A stretch of 64,000 bases of DNA. Source: Tistrella mobilis. GTDB taxonomy: Bacteria > Pseudomonadota > Alphaproteobacteria > Tistrellales > Tistrellaceae. Below are positions 51,824-58,847 of the stretch, in pieces. Position 1 is the first letter of the stretch. The number at the start of each line of letters is the position of its first letter. The stretch covers positions 124,001 to 188,000 of the forward strand of contig NZ_JBBIAB010000002.1 of assembly GCF_039634785.1 (NCBI RefSeq), read 5' to 3'. Both the position numbers and the translations under genes were made by a program. The notes under the pieces are model-generated. The model saw nothing but the letters and a program-made list of their open reading frames with translations, ran no database searches and was not told the DNA's origin.

Positions 51824-52948
51824 CTAGGCCCGGCTGCCCGGGGTCAGCGAGACCTTCAGCCAGCCATCGGCCTGGCGGTCGAACTGCCGATAGGCGTCGA
51901 TCGCCGACATCAGCGGGGCGTTGCGGGTGAGCACGGTGGCGGGGTCGATGGTGCCGGCCGCCACCAGATCCACCAGCCGCGGCAGATAGCGGCGATGGTT
52001 GCAATTGCCCATGTTGATCGTGACGTTGCGCATCATCGCCTGGCCGATCGGGAAGCTGTGCACATTCGGCGGATAGACGCCGATGATGGCGAGCGTGCCG
52101 GCCTTGGCCATGGCCGCAATGGCCTGGTCGAGCACCTGGGTCGCGCTCTCGCCCGGCTTTTCGCCCGGGGCGGCGGCATCCACGCCCACCGCATCGATCA
52201 CCCGGTCGACGCCGATGCCGCCGGTCAGCGCGCGGATGGCTTCCACCGGGTCCTCTTCCTCGAAATTCACGATCTCGGCGCCCTTGGCGCGGGCGGCTTC
52301 CAGCCGGTCGGGCAGGCGGTCGACGGCGATCACCCGCTCGGCCCCCATCAGCCGGGCCGAGATGATCGCGAACTGGCCCACCGGGCCGCAGCCGAACACC
52401 GCCACCGTGTCGCCCTCGGTGATCTCGGCGATATCGGCGCCGAAATAGCCGGTGGGGAAGATGTCGGAGAGCATGATCGCCTGATCGTCGGTGATGCCGT
52501 CGGGCAGCTTGACCAGGCCGACATTGGCATGGGGGATGCGGGCATAGTCTGCCTGCAGCCCGTCGAAGGGGCCGGTCTGGGCCGGGCCGCCGAAGAAGGC
52601 GGTGCCGGCCTGGGGGCCGTTGGGGTTGGCGGTGTCGCATTGCGCGGTATAGCCGGACCGGCAATAGGCGCACCAGCCGCAGCTGATCGTCGACGGCACC
52701 ACAACCCGGTCGCCGGGTTTCAGATTGCGCATCTGCGACCCCGGTTCCTCGATGATGCCGATCGCTTCATGGCCCAGGATCGTGCCCGGCTTCATGCCCG
52801 GCATGGTGCCGCGGACCATGTGCAGATCGGTGCCGCAGATGGCGCTGGCGGTGATGCGGATGATGGCGTCGGTCGGGGCCTGAAGCCCCGGATCGGCGAC
52901 GGTGTCGAGACGGATATCGCCCACGTCGTGGAAAACGACGGCTTTCAT
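51824..52948 (-). CDS. Zinc-dependent alcohol dehydrogenase (formaldehyde-dehydrogenase-like)
   Basis: The 374-residue medium-chain enzyme has catalytic zinc ligands in AICGTDLHM and LGHEAIG, and a structural-zinc-type segment (CGWCAYCRSGYTAQC). The NAD site is AVFGCGPVGQFAI. An insertion with NPNGPQAGTAFFGG after the Cys cluster is typical of the glutathione-independent formaldehyde-dehydrogenase-like group. The start ATG 52948 follows AAGGACC. It lies next to the molybdenum hydroxylase genes. The substrate is unknown. Confidence 0.9.
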   Translation of the reverse strand: MKAVVFHDVGDIRLDTVADPGLQAPTDAIIRITASAICGTDLHMVRGTMPGMKPGTILGHEAIGIIEEPGSQMRNLKPGDRVVVPSTISCGWCAYCRSGYTAQCDTANPNGPQAGTAFFGGPAQTGPFDGLQADYARIPHANVGLVKLPDGITDDQAIMLSDIFPTGYFGADIAEITEGDTVAVFGCGPVGQFAIISARLMGAERVIAVDRLPDRLEAARAKGAEIVNFEEEDPVEAIRALTGGIGVDRVIDAVGVDAAAPGEKPGESATQVLDQAIAAMAKAGTLAIIGVYPPNVHSFPIGQAMMRNVTINMGNCNHRRYLPRLVDLVAAGTIDPATVLTRNAPLMSAIDAYRQFDRQADGWLKVSLTPGSRA

Positions 52949-53010
52949 GTCACGGTCCTTCCGGTCGGGCAGCGGCCGGGGGCCGCCGCGTCAGGAGGGG
53001 CAGGGGCGGG

Positions 53011-55338
53011 TCAGGTGGGCGCGGGAGAGCCGGGGATCACATCCGGAGAGGCCGGCAGGAACAGCCGGTCGATGCGGATCGGCAGGCGCCGGAAGCGGCG
53101 GCCGGTCGCGTGGTGGACGGCATTGGCGATGGCGGCGGACATGCCGACATTGCCAAGCTCTCCCAGCCCCTTGATGCCCGAGGGGTTGCCGGCGCGATCG
53201 TCCTCGTCGAGCAGGATGACATCCACCTGCCCGATATCGGCATTCACCGGCATCAGATAGTTTTCAAGATCGTGGTTCAGCACGCGCGCCGCCCGGCGGT
53301 CCAGCTCGGTCTCTTCCATCAGCGCGGTGGAAAGCCCCCAGATCATGCCGCCGATCAGCTGGCTGCGCGCGGTCAGCGGGTTCATGATCCGGCCGGCGGC
53401 GAAGGCGCCGGTCATGCGCGGCACCTCGATTTCGAGCGTGCGGCGGTTGATGCGGATTTCGGCGAATTCAGCGCCCATGGCATAGCGCAGCAGATCGCCC
53501 GATCCGCCGCCGCGCATCGGCGTGCGGCCGGCGCGCAGCTTCTCCACCGCATCGGGCTTCAGCCCGTCGGGGATGAAGTCGGCCGTCTGGCTGATCGCCT
53601 CCAGCCCGGCCGCTTCCAGCGCGGCGTCGAGCGCCATATAGGGGCCGTCGGCCTCGATCCGGCCGTCGCGGAGGCGGAGCGTCGCCGCATCCAGCCCGGC
53701 CAGCGGCCCGGCATCCGGGGCGGTCAGCCGGGTGAAGAGCGTCGTCTTCACCGCCTCTGCGGCCCGCGCCACCGCCGAACAGACGCTGGCGGTGGAGTTG
53801 GATCCGCCCGAGACGGGGGCCGGCGGCAGGTCGCTGTCGCCGGTTCTGACCGTCACCCGTTCGGGCGCCACGCCCAGAACCTCGGCGGCCATGCGGGCGG
53901 CGGCGGTGCGGATGCCGGTGCCGAGCTCGTGGCTGGCGGTTTCGACCGTCACCCGGGCGTCGGCGGCAAGCCGCACCCGGGCGGTGGCGGCGGCGATGTT
54001 GGCGGGGTAGACGGTGGCGGCGCAGCCCATGCCGATCACCCAGTCGCCATCGCGCATCGACCCCGGCACCGGGTCGCGCCGGTCCCAGCCGAAGGCCTTT
54101 GCGGCGGCATCGAAACAGGGCATCAGCATCCGGCTGCTGTAGCGCTTGCCCGACAGCGGGTCGGTCGCGGTATCGTTCCGCCGCCGGAAGTCGATCGGCT
54201 CCATGTCGAGCGCCGCCGCCATCTCGTCCATCGCCTGTTCCAGCGCGTAGACATAGGGCACTTCGGGCGGCGAGCGCATATAGCCGGGGGTCGGGCGGTC
54301 GGCATGGACCAGCGACAGCTTCGTCTGGACCGCCCCATAGCCGTAGAGCCGGGCGGTGACCGAATTGCCGCCGACCAGATAGGGGTCGGCGCGCGAGGTG
54401 ACCTCGGCGCCGTCATGCACGAAGGCGGTGATCCGGCCGTCGCGCGTGGCGCCCATGCGGATCCGCTGGCGGGTCTCCGCCCGGTGGGTGCCGGCGGTGA
54501 AGCCCTGGGCGCGGCTGACCACGCAGCGGAGCGGCCGGCCGAAATGCCGGGCGGCGAAGGCGATCAGCGCCGTGCGCGCGGTGATCGGCCCCTTGCCGCC
54601 GAAGGCGCCGCCGACGAATTCCGCCACCACCCGCACCCGGGCGGCATCGATGCCCAGCTGGCGGGCCAGTTCATGGCGCCAGCCGTTCACGTTCTGCGAG
54701 GGTTCATAGACCGTCAGCCGCGCCTGATCGCCCTCGCCGTCCCAGACCGCGGTGGTGGAATAGAGTTCGAGCGCATTGTGGTGCTGCACCGGCGTTTCGT
54801 AATCGGCCTCGATACACACCTCGGCGGCGGCGAAACCGGCCTCGACATCACCCTGGCCGGGATCCTTGCGGCCGGCGGCCTCGGCGGCGGCGACGGTTTC
54901 GGCGCCGGCATCGTCGAAGCCGGTGGCGGGGGCCTCGGCCTCGATCCGGAAGCTCACCCGGGCGGCGGCCTCGGCCGCGATCTCGGCGGTCTCTGCCGCC
55001 ACCACCGCCAGGATCTCGCCGTCATGGCGGATCAGCCGGTCCTGAAGCGGTGCGATCGACGATGCGGCGACGCCGAAGCGGGGCAGGCCGATGCGGCCGG
55101 TGACGTCGTCGACGGTCAGCACCCCCAGCACGCCGGGCAGGGCGGCGGCCTTTGCGGTGTCGATCGCCGCCAGCCGGCCGCGGGCCACGGGCGAGACGAC
55201 CAGGGCTGCATGGGCCAGGCCGGCAATGGCGGTGTCGGCGGGATAGACGGCCCGGCCGGTGACCTTGGCGCGCCCGTCGATGCGGGGTGTCGTGGCAGGG
55301 AGGGAGGTGGCGGGCAGGGAGGTGGGGGGCAGGCTCAT
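53011..55338 (-). CDS. Molybdenum hydroxylase large subunit (xanthine dehydrogenase family)
   Basis: The 775-residue protein binds the molybdenum cofactor. Two Mo-cofactor blocks are seen (GGAFGGKGP near 245 and GTGIRTAAARMAAE near 500), and the catalytic Glu is in GLGELGNVG near the C-terminus. The start ATG 55338 follows GGAG and overlaps the FAD-subunit gene by 4 bp. The N-terminus has repeated TSLPA from a 15-bp DNA repeat before PRIDGRAKVTG. It oxidises an aldehyde or heterocycle with water. The gene set matches the YagR/PaoC type. Confidence 0.92.
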   Translation of the reverse strand: MSLPPTSLPATSLPATTPRIDGRAKVTGRAVYPADTAIAGLAHAALVVSPVARGRLAAIDTAKAAALPGVLGVLTVDDVTGRIGLPRFGVAASSIAPLQDRLIRHDGEILAVVAAETAEIAAEAAARVSFRIEAEAPATGFDDAGAETVAAAEAAGRKDPGQGDVEAGFAAAEVCIEADYETPVQHHNALELYSTTAVWDGEGDQARLTVYEPSQNVNGWRHELARQLGIDAARVRVVAEFVGGAFGGKGPITARTALIAFAARHFGRPLRCVVSRAQGFTAGTHRAETRQRIRMGATRDGRITAFVHDGAEVTSRADPYLVGGNSVTARLYGYGAVQTKLSLVHADRPTPGYMRSPPEVPYVYALEQAMDEMAAALDMEPIDFRRRNDTATDPLSGKRYSSRMLMPCFDAAAKAFGWDRRDPVPGSMRDGDWVIGMGCAATVYPANIAAATARVRLAADARVTVETASHELGTGIRTAAARMAAEVLGVAPERVTVRTGDSDLPPAPVSGGSNSTASVCSAVARAAEAVKTTLFTRLTAPDAGPLAGLDAATLRLRDGRIEADGPYMALDAALEAAGLEAISQTADFIPDGLKPDAVEKLRAGRTPMRGGGSGDLLRYAMGAEFAEIRINRRTLEIEVPRMTGAFAAGRIMNPLTARSQLIGGMIWGLSTALMEETELDRRAARVLNHDLENYLMPVNADIGQVDVILLDEDDRAGNPSGIKGLGELGNVGMSAAIANAVHHATGRRFRRLPIRIDRLFLPASPDVIPGSPAPT

Positions 55339-56351
55339 CGGCGGGTCTCCGTGACCGAAAGATCCCCGGCGGCAGGCAGGGCGCGGGCGGCAAGCAGGGC
55401 GCGGGCGATCAATGCGGCCCCCAGATCGCGCTTGAAGGCGTTGTCGGGCCGGACCACGGCATCGGCGAAGGCGGCGACCCCGGCGGCATGGGCGCATTCC
55501 TCGGTCAGGCGTTCGCCGGCCAGCAGCTGTTCGGCCGGAAAGGCCCGCCAGGGGATGGTGGCGACGCCGCCCAGCGCCAGGCGCACCTCGCGCACCCGGT
55601 CGCCGTCCAGGTCCAGCGCGCAGGCGACCGAGACCAGGGCGAAGGAATAGGAGGCCCGTTCCCGGCGCTTCAGGAACAGCGAGCGCCGCGCCCAGCCCGG
55701 GGCGGGCAGGTGGATGGCGGTGATGGTCTCGTCGGCATCCAGCGCGGTTTCGACATCGGGCGTCGCCCCCGGCAGGCGGTGCAGCCGGGCCAGTTTCATG
55801 CGCCGGACCCCGCCCTGGCCGGTGATTTCGATCTGGGCATCCAGCGCCAGTGCGGCCTGGGCGAAATCGCCGGGATAGGCGGCGATGCAGCTGTCGCTGG
55901 TACCAAGAATCGCATGATGGCGGGTGATGCCCTCCATCGCGCCGCAGCCGCTGCCGCGCTCGCGCTTGTTGCAGGGCCAGCTGACATCGCGGAAATAGGG
56001 GCAGCGGGTGCGCTGCAGCAGGTTGCCGCCCAGGCTCGCCATGTTGCGGATCTGCGGGCTCGCCGCCAGCTCCAGGCTTTGCACCACCATCGGCAGGGCG
56101 GCGCCAAGCTCCGGGTCGGCGGCGGCCTCGGCCATGCGGGTCAGCGCGCCGATCCGGAAGGTGCCGTCGGGCAGGCGGGTGATGCCGCGCAGCGCCGGCG
56201 GCGACACCCGGTCCAGATCGACCAGGGCCGTGGGGCGTTCCACCCCCAGCCGCATCAGATCGACCAGATTGGTGCCGCCCGCGATCTGCCGGGCACCGGT
56301 GGGGGCCGGGTCGTGGACGGGTGTCGGGGGATGAAGCCGGAAGGGTTGCAT
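55335..56351 (-). CDS. Molybdenum hydroxylase FAD subunit
   Basis: The 338-residue protein has the FAD-binding AGGTNLVDLM and ASLGGNLLQRTRC segments. A Cys-rich insert (CPYFRDVSWPC, then RGSGCGAMEG) is the pattern that holds the extra [4Fe-4S] cluster in PaoB/YagS. The start ATG 56351 shares one base with the 2Fe-2S subunit stop. It passes electrons between the iron-sulfur subunit and FAD. The C-terminus has small repeats (ARALLAARALPA). Confidence 0.92.
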   Translation of the reverse strand: MQPFRLHPPTPVHDPAPTGARQIAGGTNLVDLMRLGVERPTALVDLDRVSPPALRGITRLPDGTFRIGALTRMAEAAADPELGAALPMVVQSLELAASPQIRNMASLGGNLLQRTRCPYFRDVSWPCNKRERGSGCGAMEGITRHHAILGTSDSCIAAYPGDFAQAALALDAQIEITGQGGVRRMKLARLHRLPGATPDVETALDADETITAIHLPAPGWARRSLFLKRRERASYSFALVSVACALDLDGDRVREVRLALGGVATIPWRAFPAEQLLAGERLTEECAHAAGVAAFADAVVRPDNAFKRDLGAALIARALLAARALPAAGDLSVTETRR

Positions 56352-56839
56352 CACGCACCCCCCATCCGGCCGGCCGCCGCACGCACCGCGGCCACGATAT
56401 TGGGATAGGCGGCGCAGCGGCAGAGATTGCCCGACATGTGCTCGCGGATCCGCGCATCGTCGGGCTGCGGTTCGGCCGCGATCAGCGCCACGGCCGACAG
56501 GATCTGGCCGGGGGTGCAATAGCCGCACTGGAAGGCATCGTGATCGATGAAGGCCTGCTGCATGGGGTGCAGCGCGCCCTCTCCCTCGTCCTCGCTCGCG
56601 CTCTCGGGCGTCAGCCCTTCGATGCTGGTCACGCGGGCGCCATCCAGCCGGGCGGCGAGGGTCAGGCAGCCGAGCACGGCCCGGCCGTCGACCAGCAGGG
56701 TGCAGGCGCCGCACTGGCCGTGGTCGCAGCCCTTCTTGGCGCCGGTCAGCCCCAGCCGGTCGCGCAGCAGATCCAGCAGGCTGAGCCGGGGGTCGATGGT
56801 CACGCGGCAGGGGCGGCCGTTGACCTCCAGGCCGACCAT
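56351..56839 (-). CDS. Molybdenum hydroxylase 2Fe-2S subunit
   Basis: The 162-residue protein (from ATG 56839) has two [2Fe-2S] sites: GCDHGQCGACTLLVDG plus a later Cys, and FQCGYCTPG with LCRCAAYPN. Start choice: ATG 56839 (GAAGG upstream) gives the usual length. ATG 56914 would add a Pro/Gly/Asp/Arg-rich repeat (PPGDR) encoded by a 15-bp DNA repeat and would overlap the acidic-protein gene. No Tat signal is seen, unlike E. coli PaoA, so a cytosolic enzyme is likely. Confidence 0.88.
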   Translation of the reverse strand: MVGLEVNGRPCRVTIDPRLSLLDLLRDRLGLTGAKKGCDHGQCGACTLLVDGRAVLGCLTLAARLDGARVTSIEGLTPESASEDEGEGALHPMQQAFIDHDAFQCGYCTPGQILSAVALIAAEPQPDDARIREHMSGNLCRCAAYPNIVAAVRAAAGRMGGA

Positions 56840-56854
56840 CAGGCCTTCGGCCCA

Positions 56855-56899
56855 GCGGTCCCCAGGCGGGCGGTCCCCAGGCAGGCGGTCCCCAGGTGG
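56855..56899. repeat. Three 15-bp tandem repeats before the 2Fe-2S subunit start
   Basis: Near-identical units (GCGGTCCCCAGG plus 3 bases) lie at 56855-56869, 56870-56884 and 56885-56899. On the minus strand they encode PPGDR if translation begins at ATG 56914. Confidence 0.85.
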
Positions 56900-56903
56900 G
56901 CGG

Positions 56904-57245
56904 TTACCCGGCATCGTCGTCATCCGTGTCGCGGCGGTCGGGGGGCCAGCCTTCGGGGAAGCGGTCCTCATCCTCGGTCTCCCCATCTTCGTCGTCGTCG
57001 AACACATCCTCGGCGGCGCGGCGGGTTGCCTCTTCGGTCGGGTCCAGGCCCTCGGCCTCGCCGGTGACGGGGTCGGTGATCACGTCATCCGGCCGGGCGG
57101 GCGCTTCGTCGCGCGGGACATTGCGGAAGCGCCCGCCATCGGGGCTGCGCGTGTCGCGGGCATCGGCCTCGCGCCCTTCGGCGCTGCCCAGGATCTCGGC
57201 ATCGCTGGGGTCCGGCTGCCGGCGGTTCCGGTCGGCTGTCGCCAT
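56904..57245 (-). CDS. Acidic, probably disordered small protein
   Basis: The 113-residue protein is rich in Asp, Glu, Arg and Pro and lacks hydrophobic segments (AEDVFDDDEDGETEDEDRF near the end). ATG 57245 has AGGAG about 12 bp upstream. No domain is recognised. Its end overlaps the upstream extension of the 2Fe-2S subunit gene. A function in stress or nucleic-acid binding is possible but not supported. Confidence 0.6.
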   Translation of the reverse strand: MATADRNRRQPDPSDAEILGSAEGREADARDTRSPDGGRFRNVPRDEAPARPDDVITDPVTGEAEGLDPTEEATRRAAEDVFDDDEDGETEDEDRFPEGWPPDRRDTDDDDAG

Positions 57246-57377
57246 GGCGGCGGTATCTCCTGCTCAGGCGGGCGGTTACCAGGGCTGAACCCCCGACCGC
57301 GCGGGAGGTTCCCGGATCATAGGGGAACTCTCCCTCCGTCCGGCCGGTTGACCGCCATCCCCAGGAAGGAGGCCGCG

Positions 57378-57704
57378 ATGACCAGGCAGAGCCCGGAGCA
57401 GAGAACAACCAGCAGGGATGACCGGATCAAGGAACACATGCATCGGTTGTGGAAGGAAGAGGGCGCCATCCCGGGGCGCGAGGCGGACTACCGCGGCCGT
57501 GCCGAAGAGCTGGTGGCGATCGAGGACAACCAGCACCTGACCACCTTCCGCCCCGGATCCCCCCGCGACCGCATCCGCAACGACCCCACCGAACCGCTGG
57601 AGGCGGTGGAGAACCAGGGCGAGTTCCCGACCCTGACCGACCAGGGCGAAGAGCGCACCACCCCCCGGCCGGTGCCGCCCCGGGATGACGACATTCCGGG
57701 GTGA
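57378..57704 (+). CDS. DUF2934-like small protein
   Basis: The 108-residue protein starts at ATG 57378 behind AAGGAGG. The N-terminal DDRIKEHMHRLWKEEG with GREADYRGRAEELV resembles the short DUF2934 motif. The second half is Pro/Asp/Arg-rich and probably disordered (PRDRIRNDPTEPLEAVENQ). A hairpin terminator follows 19 bp after the stop. It is divergent from the acidic-protein gene. Confidence 0.7.
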   Translation: MTRQSPEQRTTSRDDRIKEHMHRLWKEEGAIPGREADYRGRAEELVAIEDNQHLTTFRPGSPRDRIRNDPTEPLEAVENQGEFPTLTDQGEERTTPRPVPPRDDDIPG

Positions 57705-57722
57705 GAGGCCGACGACAACGAG

Positions 57723-57757
57723 AAAACCCCGCACCCTCGGTAGAGGATGCGGGGTTT
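57723..57757. terminator. Bidirectional hairpin terminator
   Basis: AAACCCCGCA (57724-57733) pairs with TGCGGGGTTT (57748-57757), with a smaller inner stem in the loop. It ends the plus-strand DUF2934-like gene and could also serve the minus-strand csp gene 100 bp away, since T-runs occur on both sides. Confidence 0.7.
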
Positions 57758-57857
57758 CCGAAAGTGCCTCGGGTATCGTCAGGCGTCACGAAACTCCGTG
57801 GTGGTAGCTACGCCTGCGAACGCGCCTCTCGCCTGTGGGTCAGGTCGAGCCGTCGGC

Positions 57858-58070
57858 TCAGTCGATCAGGGAGAGGTTGGCGGCCGCCAGCTTGCCGCTG
57901 CGGCGGTCGGCGATCAGCTCGTAAGAGACCTTCTGGCCCTCACGCAGCTCGGTCAGGCCCGAGCGCTGAACGGCGCTGATGTGCACGAAGGCATCGGCTC
58001 CGCCCTCGTCGGGCTGAATGAAGCCGAAGCCTTTGGTGGCGTTGAACCACTTCACGGTTCCCGTCGCCAT
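57858..58070 (-). CDS. cspA: Cold-shock protein, CspA family (copy 1)
   Basis: The 70-residue single-stranded nucleic-acid-binding protein has RNP1 (KGFGFIQ) and RNP2 (DAFVHIS). ATG 58070 is the family start ([10 protein letters not shown]). It is nearly identical to copy 2, with differences at about a tenth of residues. Both have a related leader (GACGAAAGG upstream). It probably serves as an RNA chaperone during cold or general growth. Confidence 0.96.
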   Translation of the reverse strand: MATGTVKWFNATKGFGFIQPDEGGADAFVHISAVQRSGLTELREGQKVSYELIADRRSGKLAAANLSLID

Positions 58071-58249
58071 GAGGGGACACCCTTTCGTCATCGTCGTTGT
58101 GCAGTGTCGTCCGCAGCCCAGGCGCGGACGGACGGCGGGCCCCCCATCATCCCTGGTGCCCGTCGACGAGAAAAAGGGTGCGGCTTTTCGGGGCGGGTTT
58201 CAAGTGCGGCCTTTCGTCCCCAGGCGTTTCGGCACGATCCGCAGACGCG

Positions 58250-58283
58250 AAAAACCCCGCCCCGGTCGAAACCAGGGCGGGGT
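58250..58283 (-). terminator. Rho-independent terminator of csp copy 2
   Basis: ACCCCGCCC (58254-58262) pairs with GGGCGGGGT (58275-58283). On the minus strand the stem is followed by five T. It lies 58 bp after the stop codon of csp copy 2, and upstream of csp copy 1, so the two copies are separate units. Confidence 0.8.
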
Positions 58284-58341
58284 CTTTCTTGGAGACATCG
58301 TCACCGTGGCGCGCCACCCGAAGGGGCGCACCGGAACCGGA

Positions 58342-58551
58342 TCAGAGAAGCTCCAGATTGGCAGCTGCCAGCTTACCGCTGCGGCGGTCAGCGATCAGCT
58401 CGTAGGCAACCTTCTGGCCTTCGACCAGCTCGGTCAGGCCCGAACGCTGCACGGCGCTGATGTGCACGAAGGCGTCGTTTCCGCCCTCGTCAGGCTGGAT
58501 GAAGCCGAAGCCCTTGGTGGTGTTGAACCACTTCACGGTTCCCGTAGCCAT
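58342..58551 (-). CDS. cspA: Cold-shock protein, CspA family (copy 2)
   Basis: The 69-residue protein shares the KGFGFIQ and DAFVHIS RNA-binding motifs and the [13 protein letters not shown] ending with copy 1. ATG 58551 has GAAAGG eight bases upstream, inside a leader much like that of copy 1. Its own terminator lies 58 bp after the stop codon. The two copies are probably a tandem duplication that has kept separate regulation. Confidence 0.96.
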   Translation of the reverse strand: MATGTVKWFNTTKGFGFIQPDEGGNDAFVHISAVQRSGLTELVEGQKVAYELIADRRSGKLAAANLELL

Positions 58552-58847
58552 GGGAATAACCTTTCGTCGTCGTCATAAGGGCACCCGCATCGCGTGCGGA
58601 TGGTCGAAATCAGATCTCAAACAAGACAAATTCGAATGGGTATACGAAGTTCATCGGCTAGAGGTCTGGGAACCGGGTAGGCTCGTACTCGACGCTGCCG
58701 AAGGTGGGGCCTTTTCGTCCCTCTGGCAAGCCGGTATTTCATTTTTTTGGGGGGCAGGCCCAAAATAATCCTCTCATGGCGGTGGACGGCGAGGGGAAAA
58801 CGCGGCCCGCGGTCATTGCGGCCACGCGCATTCCCGCGGGGCCCCTG
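58552..58847. other. Intergenic region between csp copy 2 and ligD
   Basis: No gene is seen. The half next to csp is less G+C-rich (ACAAGACAAATTCGAATGGG region) and probably holds the csp promoter and a long leader. No clear promoter boxes were identified. The other half ends at the ligD stop, with no obvious T-run terminator. Confidence 0.4.

Noticed and set aside
53011-56457. Single 1148-codon frame over the molybdenum hydroxylase genes
   Set aside because: The large subunit starts at ATG 55338; the upstream extension is an out-of-frame reading of the FAD subunit gene.
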